64,000 nucleotides of DNA from Antedon mediterranea (GCF_964355755.1 NC_092672.1:18782501-18846500); one strand, 5' to 3'. Numbered from the stretch's first letter, positions 22,498 through 34,836 are shown. Numbers and translations: made by a program. The notes: a model not told the origin generated them from the sequence alone.

Positions 22498-24569
22498 GGG
22501 TAGTAACAAAGTGCGAGGCAGCGAGGCACGCGAGGCAGGGAAGGCATGTGAGGCAAGTCAGAAATTTATGCGAGGCATCGTTTTACCATCATCAAAAAAT
22601 GCGAGGCATCATTTTATCATTTCTCAAAATTGCAAGGCAGGAAATCACCGAAATTGAAGTAGTTTCTAGGCCTAGGCCCGCTAAGCTAGTTTCCTTTTGC
22701 ACCTGCCTTGTATTTTAACCAACTTTATCCTGAATACCACAGCTTAGAATTAGTAGGCCTACTTTATTGAAGAAAAATCACATAAAAGTAACAATAAATC
22801 CATTAAATTGGTGATTTTACAGACGTTGTTTTTCTCGCATTTCGCACACTCAATGTTCAATATTTTGGTTTCTATGGAACGCCAAAAGAGCAAAATTAAT
22901 TAGAGGGCTAAAAACTCTGTGGAATCCATTTATATTTAACGCATTATTTGGTGAAAATCAAGTACAATTTCAATAGATTTTGTCACTGTCAGTAAGGAAA
23001 AATGTTACTGTTGATAATGTACACGGTTTCGTTAACCTTTTAAAGAATAAAATAGAAAAATTCATCATAATATCCTTAGTAGGATGTCCTAGGTCTAGAC
23101 TAGGTAGTGATGTTGATTTAGGATCGATTATTATTCTTTGAAAACAGAACAGTATCAGCAGTAACATATTACAACATTTTTATTGACAAATTAACAAATA
23201 TATTGAAATAAAACGTGTTTTTCACCAATAAATGCATGAGAAATTGACGCATTCCACTGAGTTTTAGTCCTCTATTATCGTTGCTCTTTTGGCGCTCCAT
23301 AGAAACAAAAATATTGAACATTGAATAAGTGAAATTCGCGAACAGTGTGCGAGAAACACGCCTGTAAAATCATTAATTTAAGGATTTATTTGTTACTTTT
23401 TATGTGATTCTTTCATTAAAGTACCCATGAGGTATACTTCTAAGGTGTGGTATTCACACGATAAAGTTAGTTATCAAATTTGGAGTAAAAATACAAACGA
23501 TCGGAAACTAGCGCCAGGTTTATTAGTACGTACATGGACAACAATAAATAAAAATCGTTCGTAATATACCTAGCTTACTAAAACAGGAATAGTGTATCAT
23601 TATTAAATATTACACCAATTATTATTTTATCAAAATTGATTAAATTATTTTCTACATAGGCCTCTTATCTAGGTTAGGGCTAAGCATATTAGCTAAAGTT
23701 TAATTTTAGGCCTAGTATTACAATTGTCGGACGTAAGTCTTTTTTCACACGCGCTCCAGAATTCTGTCGCAATTTTTTTCTTTGCGGCATGTTATTGGAT
23801 CGGCATATCAGTTACCTTTTATTCACCGCCAGTTATTGAACTTGTCCTGGCAATCGCTGTTCACCTTATTTGCGAGAGAGGTACACGTGTTGTTCCTAGA
23901 GAATGGAATGTCAAAAATGTCTTTGGCACGCCGCTCAGAGAGAAGTCTGTGCGTTGCTGCTGAAACCACGTGCTATAGGAGGGGAATGCACCACAATCCT
24001 CTGAGCTGAGGGCTGAATCATTCCGCTACCTGCTAAATAGTAAAGAGGGATTTTCCATCTCTCGGGTCTACCGGATCTAGGCGCAGGAGTGTGACAAAAT
24101 ATTATTTTCACTCTGCTATGTTCGAGAGACATGTGAGGTCGAGTGAACACGCTCGAAATGCCAACAAACATTGCAGTCATTTGATGAGTGTGTCGCTATA
24201 ACAATTATTGTTTGTCGAAAGTTGAAGACTGTCGTTCAGATGTTTGAACCGTAGTTTGGGCACTTTTGTAAAAGTAAAATTTGACACGATAGGCCTATGA
24301 CTTGAATGAAAAAACAATCGTTACATAAATATAAACAACATGATGAGTGTATACACGAATCTATTTAGATACGCTTGTATCGATTGATTATTAGGCCTAT
24401 AATATAGCATAATAGCACGTTAAGATATGCCTCGCACCTTTTTGAAATTGTAAACTATATGCCTCGCATGCCTCGCACTTTTGGAAATGATAAAATGATG
24501 CCTCGCACAAATATTTGGCATGCCGCGCATGCCTCGCTTGCCTCGCTGCCTCGCACTTTGTCAACACTC
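22498..24569 (+). mobile_element. Long-TIR DNA transposon, copy C (2072 bp)
   Basis: Flanked by perfect 9-bp duplications acttcgtac (22489-22497 and 24570-24578). The left tip is GGGTAGTAACAAAG and the right tip (reverse complement) GAGTGTTGACAAAG. It is almost identical to copy B at 8837-10908 and has the same length, which points to recent activity. About 0.9 kb of the left side is also present in copy A. The inner part (about 23393-24400) occurs only in B and C and shows no transposase. Subterminal GCGAGGCA words occur on both sides. Mutator-like placement is inferred from the duplication size and tip bases, not from a protein. Confidence 0.92.
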
Positions 24570-24813
24570 ACTTCGTACGCGAGCTGCAGCTGTTTACCAC
24601 TTGATTTGGACGCTTCTATTATTGATAAGGTAGTCACATTATAGCGGTGTCATGAAAACGGTATCAGATAATTAAAACACAAGTTTAATAGTACAGTAAA
24701 GCAATTTTATTAATCCATATACTGTGCAGATGGTACATGTGTGATAACCGTTGTTACATAGTAACCCTATGTCCACTAATTGTGTTACGATTACAATCTG
24801 ACATAATGTATAA

Positions 24814-25941
24814 TACCCCTTTTACACTATCACTGTAACAGCGGTGTAACCCCGCAGTTGTTAGTACACCGGGTCGTTAAACGCCGGTGTTGTGGTTTTT
24901 ATTGACGACTGGTGTAAATGGGAAAATCCAACCACCCCGGTGTGGTCTCCCCGGGGTGAAACGAAGCTGAATGTTTTCCGGTGTACCCTCTCCGGTGTAG
25001 TCGAATCTACACCGGGGACAAGAAGTGTAAACGGTTTTTGTGGTTCAACACCGAGCTGTTAAAGGTCATTGACGTGAAAATGTAACATTTTGTCACAGAC
25101 AATATATTATGCGAACAAAATAGGTTTTTTGCTTAAAATACACCCTTTTTGCTTAAAATAATAATTGTACGATATATTGTGCTGTTCGTTATTTTATTAT
25201 TTATTTATTTATATTTAAAGGCAAAAACAAATTTGTGATTTTTTTTTTCTGCTGAAAATATTGAAATGTTTCGTGTGCATTCTACCTTACCAGAAAGCCT
25301 AAAATAATGTAATATTGGTGTAACTCCACCCTGGCCGATTCTATATGTAGGCCTAATTATTGAAAAAGGGAAAAATATATATAATACTGACGTCTTTAGG
25401 AACTGAAAAAGTAGGCCTACCATATAATAATTTTCCTTCATAGATACATTGTTATGCTAATTAACAAATATATTTTTTATTTTAAATACTTACCATACCT
25501 ACCCTATTTTTACGACGCCAACCTAACAATTTAAGGCCTATTTGTACGTAGAGTCTACAAGGCGGAAATGCAGTCATTTTAAAAATAAAAATAATTGTTA
25601 GGCCCTAATTTTTAAATAACAAATGATAATCTTAATAGCCACAAAGAAAATATAACACTGGACTACATTCAAAATTAAATAAATTGTGTGTAAATTCGGA
25701 TTATTATGTTTTTATATGAGATTTATCGATATGTTCCAGTATTTTAACATTTAAACCATTAGTCAGTTAAGTTCCACGTGTGCGCTTGCAATAGTGATTT
25801 GATTGACAGCACCGGGGTGATCGATGTAGTGTAAATGGGCGCAACTCGAGTTCATCTCGCAGTTTTTTTGGCTAGTGTAAATGGAAATTGCCTCCGAGTT
25901 TAACTCGTGTTCCTCTCTCAGTCGATAGTGTAAAAAGGGTA
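24814..25941. mobile_element. Probable non-autonomous TIR element (about 1.1 kb)
   Basis: The left tip TACCCCTTTTACACTATC is mirrored by GATAGTGTAAAAAGGGTA on the right (one mismatch over 18 bp). TAA stands directly outside both ends (24811-24813 and 25942-25944), as a TWA target duplication of PIF/Harbinger-like elements would. Inside, GTGTAAATGG words and CpG-rich blocks lie near both ends while the middle is AT-rich. No transposase is seen. The target duplication is short enough to be accidental, so the superfamily is open. Confidence 0.65.
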
Positions 25942-27444
25942 TAAGTAGTTACCAGGCGCGGTGCGCGTACACCTAATCACGCAGCGAAACCGTGCGGATC
26001 TGTCACGCTATTCAAATTTACATGGACACCCATTTGTTTTTGCATTGAAATATCATGTTTTGTTTAATAAAATAAAACAAAATTAGACTTTTCAGTTTCC
26101 TCAATATTTTGACTTTAAAATGATATGTGATTTTAATTGTATCTTAAGATGTGATATTTGTATAGCCAATTTACAATCTGGTTGAAGACCTGCTAGTCCC
26201 TCGATGGATACGCAATTATAATTTCCCTATCCTTTCTCTACAGGCTTCTAAAATCCTGTTCATTAAATCATGTATACAAAAAAAAGGCTTTTCCGACGTC
26301 ATTTCTCAACCAATAGAAATAAGTTTTATATCATTTTCATGAATATTTATTTAAAAATCTAATTCCGCTTGAACAAGTGAAATCCTAACAGTAGTTTTCA
26401 AACTACAATGGTTGGAAGTACATGGACCCTATACGAAGTATGGGTGGCTACACTGTAAAAGGTAGCAAAATTGTGATTAAAAACTAGATTTTCCGACGAG
26501 ATAACACATATTTAAGGGATTTGATTTATGAAATAGGCCTAATATGAAGCTTTTATTTCTACACATTTTACCGTTTGAACCAGATAATTCCGACGATTAA
26601 TAATGGAGAAAATTTTAATAAAATAATGATGATTTTTGCACAATTTGGCCACGTTTCAAGGTGTACGACAGCGCGCGAGTGTCGCTTTTATTTACGGAAT
26701 ATAAATGCGATGTAAATGGCGATTGTAAACAAAACAGACGAAAGGCTTTACGAAAACGAAAACTGCTTTAATCTCACTCTTCTCTGATATTTTAGTATAC
26801 TATCACACATGTTCTAGCTAATCCACTATAAAAAGAATAATACTAGAATAGAATAATAGACCCTATAGTTTATTTTATTTTATTTATATAGTGTGTAGTC
26901 AAAACTACTACCCCACATTTTGTATCTATTCCAAATCTACTATAAAAATAATAATAATACCATTTATAATGCGATGTAAATGGCGAATGTAAAAAAACAG
27001 ACGTTAAGGCGAAATTCCAAAATGACAAATTTGTTTGATGGAATTTCATTAATGCTTAAATCTCACTGTCCCCTGATATATTGTAGTTAGTTTACAGTAG
27101 CATCTTATTGTTTTTTAGAATACCACTTTTTCTATTCTTAATTTCTCACATTTTTAAATACCATTAATTTTAATTAATTGAATTTTATTTAGCCCAATTC
27201 ATATATAATCTAATTAAAGTTACAAAAATCACCCTCACCGTGGCATAACCTCGTAGGTTCAGAATATATTGTAAAGCTCATTTATTGATGTTTATTCGTT
27301 TAAAATCTGGGATTTACCGAGAAAATTAGACATAAATTCCTTACCGGGAATGCGACGAATAGTTAATGATTAAAAGATGGCATAAAATAGTGTCCCGTGT
27401 TCAATTTGTGATGAAAGCTGGCAACTTGTCTAAATTTCTTTAGT
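25942..27444. other. Non-coding stretch with diverged 190-bp repeat units
   Basis: No supported gene. At 26690-27110 two diverged units of the tandem repeat seen at 21950-22440 recur (ATGTAAATGGCGAATGTAAA and neighbours). Otherwise AT-rich. Confidence 0.45.
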
Positions 27445-28288
27445 TTAATTTCCTACCCTTGGTTGCCATTCTGTTAATCTGTATGTCCATCTTGAAATCT
27501 TGCCACATGCCCAGCCCATCTCCATTTTGACTGTCTTACTTTCTCCATTATATCTGTAACACCTGTCTTTTTTTCTGATGATTGTATGATTTACCCTGTC
27601 TCGAAGCGAAAAGTTCATCATCTTTCTTTCCATTGCTCTTTGAGTAGTTGTAAGTTTCTGTTCATGTCTCTGAACCATAAGTCATAGTTGATAGCACACA
27701 TTGGTTAAATAATTTCTTTCTCAGTGACATTGGTATACTTGTCAGTCAGCATGTGTTTTTGTCTGCCAAAATTCATCCACCCTGCTTTTATTCTTAACAG
27801 AACTTCATCCCTCGTGGTGTCTTTCATTTTCAGTGTTTGTCCTAGATATTTATATTCTTTCACTTTTTATAGTTTCCGGCCCTCTATTTCAATGTCTTCC
27901 TGTGTGTCAAAGTTAGTCATGTATTTTGTTTTGTCTTTGTGCATAGTTAGTCCGACTGATTTACTCTCCTTATTCAGACTTGAGAGCTAGTTTTTCATAT
28001 CTGTAACTGATGTTGAAATCAATGCCACGTCATCAGCAAAACGGAGGCCTGTAAGCATTTCTCCATCAATAGTTATTCCTCCATTAAGCTGAGCCTTTTT
28101 GAATACTTCTTCGATGGTTTCTGTGAATATCTTTGGGGACAGAGTATCACCTTGTCGTACCCCTCTCTGTATATGAACCTCTCTTGATATATCATTATCA
28201 ATATGGATTCTGGCTATTGCATCAATGTATATATTTTTCGGAGCGCCTCAAACATATTCAAGTGTTCAATAGAATCAAATGCCTTTTG

Positions 28289-28798
28289 TTAATCCACAAA
28301 GCCAAGACAGAGTTTGAGTTGGTATACACTTGCCTTTTCAATTAGCTGGTTTATTGCTTGTAGATGATCTATTGTCGAGTACCCTGCTCTGAAACCTGCT
28401 TGATCTCTAGATTGGTTGTTGTTATGGATTATTTTAGTGAAGATTTTGTACAGATGAGACAAGAGGCTAATGGGACGGTAGTTTTTAACATCTGCTTTGT
28501 CCCCTTTCTTGAACAAAAAAATGATCTTGGCTTCTTTCCATGCTCTTGGTATCTTCTGTAGCACTAAGATTTGGTTGCAAAGTGTTATTAGCTGTTGGAT
28601 TATCTCCTCCCCTCCTTGCTTGATGATGTCGCTTGTACGTTCATAGTTTCCCGGTGCTTTATTAACCTTCATGCCCTTTAATGCTTCCTCCACTTCTTTT
28701 TCCAGTATCGGTGGTATATCTGTATTTCTTGATGGAATGTTTATATGTTCAGACTGTTGGTTGATGATTTTTAGAGATCTTGGTAGAAATCTGCACAA
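28289..28798 (-). pseudogene. RTE reverse transcriptase, N-terminal and palm part
   Basis: The 169-codon frame holds VEEALKGMKVNKAPGN, IPRAWKEAKIIFLFKKGDKA, the NYRPISLLSHLYK block and AGFRAGYSTIDHLQAINQLI, ending at CLGFVD, where a frameshift or stop cuts it. The RT palm continues in broken frames to FADD near 28030. In an intact RTE this domain primes and copies the element RNA at the nicked target. Here it cannot make a functional protein. Confidence 0.85.
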
Positions 28799-30202
28799 AT
28801 ATCTAGCAGTTCAGATCTCTTTGAAGTTGCAGTTCCATCTTTTTTCTTTAGTTTACTCATTCTGGATTTTTTGCATTGCTTTTTTTGTATTGTCTTTGGC
28901 CCCCTTCATCTTTCCAGTGATACTAAGATGAGTTTAGCAGTTCTCCGCCTCTTTCTCTGTCTGCGCTTCTTCTTCACTGTTTTCACTACTTCAGCATATT
29001 CCACCTTTTCATATACAGACATTGTTTCTTTTAATCTAAGTTCTTTCCTTCTTTGATCTAATTCCTCTATTTCTTTATCCTCCTCCGATCTTTGGATCTT
29101 TATTTTTTCTGCTGGAGCTACAGCTCTGGCTTCTTCTAACATAATGGTTGTCACCATATTACATTGCTCATCAATATCCAACTCTTCCAACTCCAAACCG
29201 GCAAAGCGGTTGTTTATTTTCAGTTGAAATTCCTCTCTATAAACTTCATGATGTTAATTCTTCTCTTCTTTTTATTTACTACTATAGTCTTTCGTTGATT
29301 TTGATTTTGAGAGTTGCCCTGACCATTCTATGGTCATTTTCAATATCTACACAGGTTATTACTTCACAATTCTGAATTATTCCCCGCTGGTTGCTTAGTA
29401 TGTAGTCAATCTGGTTTTTGTGTTTTCTGTTGGGACTCTCCCAAGTCCAGTACCTAGTCTTGTGTTTTTCGAAATAAGTATTTGCCACATTTAGGTTGTT
29501 TTCCATTGCAAATTCTACCATTCTAACTCTTCTCTTGTTCCTTTCTCCTAATCCAATGTTCCCATTATGTTTTCTTCCCCTTCTTCTCTTTGTCCAATTT
29601 TAGCGTTGAAGTCACCCATTAGTATTGTATATGTACTTGGAAAATCATTCATTTCATTCATTCAGGCTTATCGCCTGACTTTATTTACTTTAGGCCTCTG
29701 GCCCCTAGTAATTAACAAAATAATAATTTCATTGAAAAATAAAGCAATTTATGGTCACAAGATAAATGAATTAATTAATTTCGTTCTCTAAGCAAAACAT
29801 ATATCTTAACTTATAAGCATGATAAATATATTTAGATAGATTGTCAATAATTATTGGATCCTGTGATGACATTAAACGGCAGAATTTAAAAGTATTTGGA
29901 TTTTCAAAAAATAAAGAAGGTATAAATTTTTTTCTGATTTCCTTGTAACGAGAGCAAATTGGGTTTATTTTAACATCAAATAAGTAGTTCCAAATATTCA
30001 CTGGTAGATGTCCATATTTCTGATATATTATATTTTTGAGTGAGAAAAGTGCTTTATTAGCCTGTGTATTATTTTGTTCTCTAGCCTTTTCCCAATTTCC
30101 TGAACAATCGAAAGTGACTCCAAGATATTTAAGAGATTTTACTATTTCAATTTCTTTACCAAGATAATTCCACTTTTCGTAGTTCTTAAGTTTTCCATTT
30201 TT

Positions 30203-31217
30203 TTAATATACTATTATTCTACTTGTGTCAATGTTAACTACCAATCCCCACCTATTACAATAATATGCTAGTTTATTTAAAAGATCTTGTAATGAGTACA
30301 CTGTATCACTGATTAAAACTAGATCATCTGCATACAGTAGGTGATTAATATTTATGTTATCAATTTTTATTTTGTTTCGATTTTCAGCAGTATGTAATAA
30401 CTCAGTTATATCATTAATAAAAATATTAAATAATAATGAAGATAAAGGTGACCCTTGTTGTATTCCTACTTCACATTTTAAAGGATTCTCCAATTTTGTT
30501 GCCAACCTTTACATGCCCTTTTAATTTACTATACATTGTTTTTATAACTTTGATTATTTTACCTTTTATACCAGATTTTCTTAGTTTACTTATAAGGAAA
30601 TCGTGTCTAATAGAATCGAAAGCGCGTTTTAAATCTATAAACGCCATGTACACAGTTCCTCGTTTTTTTTAGAGATATTTGTTAACAATTGTGTCTAAAA
30701 TAAATATGTTATCAATAGTACGACAATCTTTTCTAAACCCTCCCTGTTCTTGATGTAATATTTCATTTTCTTCTGTCCATTTGCTTAATCTATTGCTTAT
30801 AATGTATAAAAACACCTTGCCTAAAGTGGATATTAAGGATACGCCTCTATAATTTGCTGGTTGATCTCTTTTGCCCTTTTTAAATATAGGAATAATAATG
30901 CTTGTTGCCCATTGTTGTGGAAAATTTCCAGAGGTAAAAATACTATTAAACATTTTCGTAATTGCGCTAATAGCAGCATTTGGCATACAAGTAAAAAATT
31001 CAATTGGGAATCCATCAATACCTGGAGCTTTACCCCTTTTCTGTGCTTTAATTGCATAAATTACCTCTTCCCGGCTGATTTCTTCATTGTAACAATCATT
31101 ATGTTCGCAATTGTTATCGTTATCGTCTTCTATATTGATTTCTTGTATATTATTTGTTTGATTTTGGAACATAGTTTTGAAGTAATCATGCCATTTGTTA
31201 AGTGTAATGTTTGTCAC
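30203..31217 (-). pseudogene. LINE reverse transcriptase domain (ORF2), frame-broken
   Basis: Pieces in order: KAQKRGKAPGIDGFPIEFFT, FKKGKRDQPANYRGVSLIST and EQGGFRKDCRTIDNIF (31217-30669); AFIDLKRAFDSI (30653-30471); then VGIQQGSPLSSLLFNIFIND and LLYADDLVLIS (30505-30203). These are RT blocks 0-6 with the catalytic YADD. At least two frameshifts separate them. The C-terminal region to 29771 is also present but looks internally deleted. Confidence 0.85.
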
Positions 31218-31676
31218 GTTTTGTTGTCGTTTGGTTTTAAGGTTTTTCCAAAATTTTGTACTGTTATGTTCCTTTATTAACCTGATTAATTTTTGTTGGG
31301 ATGAATTTTTATGTTTATTTTTTTAAAATTTTATTAATTTTGTATAACTCCTTTTCTTTAACAGATATTCCTTTAATAGGGTGTTAGTTTTGTATTTTCT
31401 ATATTTATTAAGAATGCTACGAATAATAATTTTTTTTTTATGCATTGACGATCAAACCATGTATTCTTGGGCAATTTTGTGCATTTTTTTGGTATTTGTG
31501 TTTGTTTTTTTGTATTTATGTAAACATATTCTAAAGTTCTATAAAGGTTAATTAGGGCTTCATCAATATCCCTTTTTTCAACATTTGCATTAATATCATC
31601 AAGAAATTTGAAAATTTGTTCATCATTCCATTTGTCCTTGGCTTTATTCACCTTTGTTTCGGACCATTGAAATGTT

Positions 31677-32525
31677 TCATGTGTTTTCCATATTTCTTTT
31701 TTTTAAATCGTTCGTAATTTCTTTTTTGTTTTGTTCAGTCTCTAATAAAATTTCAAAATGTAAAGGCATATGGTCGGATTCTATCCTAATATCCACTTTT
31801 GGTCTTATTATTTTATCAAAATTAACTGGAAAAGTAATAATATAATCAACAACACTTTTGCCAAAATTTCCTAAAAAAGTAAAGCACCTACTAAATTCCC
31901 TATTTATCCTACCATTTACTATTCTCATCCCTGTTTCTTTACAATGACTTAATAAATTAGTTCCATATTCATTGACTATTTGATCTTCATTACTTCTAAC
32001 ACCTATATTACTATCTATTTCATTTTCTTCTTTATATATATCATTATCCCAATTGGGTGGACATTCATCTTCTGTAATAAAATCATTCATTATACCTGTT
32101 CTTCCATTAAAATCTCCCATTACATATATATTATTTCCAAACTTTTTTTTGTAATTCGTTAGGTCATTTGAAATAGTTCCAACAAAATCTTGATTATTCA
32201 TAGCATGTGTTGAATTAACTGGTGGTCTATAAACCACTGCTAAGGCGATGTTTTCAGAATTATGCTTGATAGATAACCAACATATATAATTTGATGTACT
32301 GGGAAGTTCTTTAACGTATAAATTTGTTTTATAATAAATAATAATACCGCCACTCATTCTACCTCCTGCTTTATGTCTTATGGGCAATTTACTAATACAG
32401 TCATATCCTTCTATATAACAATTTTCTACAGGTCCCGTCCATGTTTCTACTAAACATACAATATCATATTTTTTAATATAGTTCACAAAATCAGAGTCGT
32501 TTATTTTATTCTGTAAACCGTTCAC
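31677..32525 (-). pseudogene. LINE AP-like endonuclease domain (ORF2 N-terminus)
   Basis: 282 open codons starting at MNGLQNKINDSDF; the frame extends upstream as LQIITWNVNGLQNK. Conserved points are DIVCLVETW (catalytic Glu), VVYRPP, VMGDFNGR (metal-binding Asp/Asn) and IESDHMPLHFE (catalytic Asp-His). The domain nicks target DNA for target-primed reverse transcription. The frame breaks just after the domain, where the RT should follow. Confidence 0.88.
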
Positions 32526-32569
32526 ATTCCAAGTTATGATCTGTAATGAAGTGCGTTTATTTGTTCTCC

Positions 32570-33322
32570 TATCGCTAGGGCCTTGGCCATACCCCTATAG
32601 TTTAACCAATTCCTCCTTTTCAATATTGTAGGTAAAAGCCTCTCCTTTGATGATCAGTTTATCATATCTTAAACGAAATCTTTTCTTGTTTTCTATAGCT
32701 TCTTTGATTTTTGGTTGTAGTTTATTTCTGATGGTTCTCACTCTTCTGGTATTTTGTTGTAATAATCTACTCTCTTTTTCCTTGTAGTTTTTAAATTTTG
32801 CTATAATGGGTCTGGGGTTTGTTTTCGTATTGATTCTATGGGCCCTTTCTATTGCGATGCTTTCTCCATTAAGTCCAAGCTTGTCTGTTATAAAGTTTCT
32901 TACCTTCTGTTCGCTTATTTCCCACGTTTCCTTTTCCTCCTCTGTAAAGCCGTAGAAAACTAAGTTGTTGCTTCAATGATGTCCATTTGCTTTTGTAAAT
33001 ATATGTTGTCGGCTCTGATTTGTTTATTTTCTTCTTCAATATCTTTCAATCGTTGATTTACAGAGTCTATTTTCCTGTTCAAATTGTCAATTTTGTTTGA
33101 GACTTCAATTGTATTTTTAGCTATACTTTGTTGTGTTTCTTCGTTCATATCGTGCATTTGTTTAAGAATGTCTTTTAATGTAGGCTCTCTGGCTATCTCG
33201 TCTAAAGTTGACTGCCGAGTTTGAGTACCACCGGTAGGCCTAGGCCCTGGGTTAGACTCTATGTCTCCTGCTAAAATAAGTAATGTTATTGCACAAGAGA
33301 TGGCTACCCTTAGCGCGCAGCT
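32570..33322 (-). pseudogene. LINE ORF1p: 2A-like leader, coiled coil, RRM-like domain (one frameshift)
   Basis: It starts with a hydrophobic leader and GDIESNPGP, followed by a linker and heptad-rich sequence (about 33180-32970, including NKIDNLNRKIDSVNQRLKDI). A single-base shift then leads to NLVFYGFTEEEKETWEISEQ, GESIAIERAHRI and RPIIAKFKNYKEKE, the RRM and C-terminal signature of L1-type ORF1 proteins. Such proteins trimerise and chaperone LINE RNA. In the present genome the frame is joined upstream to RTE sequence with an ATG at 33370, creating a chance fusion. Confidence 0.75.
33242..33316 (-). other. 2A-like ribosome-skipping peptide
   Basis: The coding strand reads a hydrophobic stretch followed by GDIESNPGP, matching the canonical D(V/I)ExNPGP motif in which the final Gly-Pro bond is not formed during translation. 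DIESNPGP occupies 33242-33265. 2A sequences at the N-terminus of LINE ORF1 are established for trypanosome L1Tc and for sea urchin non-LTR elements, where the leader can double as a signal sequence. Activity here is inferred from the motif only. Confidence 0.85.
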
Positions 33323-34656
33323 AAAATCTATCATGATCTTGTTGATGTCTTCATACAATTCCTCTACCACTGCATCATCATAATCACTTGTGGGAGCATA
33401 AACTTGTATGATGTCAGTTGTACTATCATGTAAGCTAACTTCTTTGACATAGTCCTCATATTTCGTATGAATCAGGAATCCAATTCCTTTTGCATTTTTG
33501 TCCTGTTCTGTTTTGCTCCTGTTGTAAAGCCATACACCTCCCTCAAGTTCAGTTAATCCTTCACCATGTATCTTGGTTTCTGCTAGCCCAATGACATCCC
33601 ATTTGAATCCATCTAGTTCTTCTTATAGGCTTTCGATATTTTTCTCGTTTCTCAAAGTTCTGACATTATAAGTGTATATATTGATTTCAGTTTTCCCGTT
33701 GTGACCAGATTTATTACATTCATCCATTGCACAGCTTCCCGAAGGCTTTGACTGCAAAACATCATACGAAGAAGAAGCTCCTTCAATGCTTTTACTGGTC
33801 GAATTGCAACTAATGTTGCGCCCGTTATGAAAACCCTCAACTGTGTGTGGACTATGAATAATTGAAACGTATTGGCTTGCCCCCATCTGAGAGTATTAAT
33901 TTAGACACAATGAATTCGTCAAAATCTCAATGCTTGCCTCCTTCTACTGATACTGTTGGACTTTCAATTATCGAAGCGGCAGACTCTGTATTCTCTTCAA
34001 ACATGCATCTGCTGAAACAGTTAAGGCTCTCTGAGCTTAATTATACAAACATAATTGATATCTACTATCTTGCCTTACCCGTCTTATTTCGATAAAACAG
34101 AAATCACGAATCATGCTTTAGCTGTCCATAACAAATTAAACAAGTTCAAGCAATCTCGTATTAGTGATCTAGAGGAGGTTCAATCTATATCAATTTCGCA
34201 AAGTATTCTTGATTCGGTACAAAGAATAAGACACGAGGGTAGGCCTATCCCTACGAATCTTACTAAACCGTCTACGCCAAAATCGTCACCTAGCACTAAG
34301 TCTCATCAAACGAAATTTGACACTCTAGTTATTGGCGATTCAATGATACGGGACCTGAATGAGAATGGCCTCTCACGCACTAAAGTACAATGTTTACGGG
34401 GTGCAGAAATACATAAAGTCTATGAAACCATTGTCAACCTTGACGTACGTGAATACAATACCATCATAACTCATGTTGGAACTAACAGTTGCACCACAGA
34501 CCTTAAACAGCAAGCAGCAGAGAAGGATCTATGGGATTTAATAGAAAGCATCCATAAAGGATGGAGAGACACACCTTACCGGTGACAGCGTTTTGTTTAA
34601 TGCTTTTGTCTTTCCTCGGCCTCGTGTCTTGTATTTCATATATATATATATATGCA

Positions 34657-34700
34657 CTGATGAAGGGCTAGTGTTGCCCGAAAGCTCTGCTAACTTTTCT
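34657..34700 (+). ncRNA. Hammerhead-like core 1 (no helix I)
   Basis: CTGATGA at 34657-34663, a GGGC/GCCC helix II with a 7-nt loop, GAAA at 34680-34683, and a 3-bp helix III (AGC/GCT) closing with a UA at the expected cleavage point. The bases before CTGATGA are the TA repeat and do not pair with the sequence after the cleavage point, so helix I is lost. Such motifs are known in the terminal regions of Penelope-like elements. Confidence 0.5.
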
Positions 34701-34836
34701 GGCTGTTTACTTTATCGTTTTGATTTAGCTTTTCGCTTTTTATTTTTGTATCTCCATTGAGATCCAGCCACTGATACCCACAGCATTGTCATTTTTTTCA
34801 GTAATTTGCCTTTGGATTTATATATATATATAAATA

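Larger units (their letters stand above)
29647..33322 (-). mobile_element. LINE nested inside the RTE element (3676 bp)
   Basis: The guest is delimited by the 6-bp direct repeat aaaatc at 29641-29646 and 33323-33328. Joining the flanks restores the RTE endonuclease frame (IDF then PSTYTILMGDFNA). On the minus strand it holds an ORF1 with a 2A-like peptide, coiled coil and RRM-like region (33322 to about 32570), an AP-endonuclease (32525-31677), an RT (about 31217-30203, YADD) and a C-terminal piece (30001-29771). The 3' end is a short ATGA/ATGAA tandem repeat, as in CR1/L2-like LINEs. No in-element ATG precedes the 2A region, so the 5' end is probably truncated. Small indels interrupt both ORFs. 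Confidence 0.9.
27445..33890 (-). mobile_element. RTE-type LINE, split by a nested LINE; inactive
   Basis: Minus-strand pieces in order: endonuclease start with IYTYNVRTLRNEK (near 33650), then GLAETKIHGEG and VYAPTSDYDDAVVEELYEDI up to 33323; after the nested element, TYTILMGDFNAKIG and the SNRKHKNQIDYI-type core (29282-29640); a basic linker; RT with KNYRPISLLSHLYKIFTKII and RDQAGFRAGYSTIDH (28289-28798), then FADD near 28030-28045; and the post-RT SLRDRVNHTIIRKK (27445-27678). Motifs are those of RTE-clade single-ORF LINEs. Several frameshifts and stops are present and the 3' end is missing. The element is older than its guest LINE. Confidence 0.88.
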
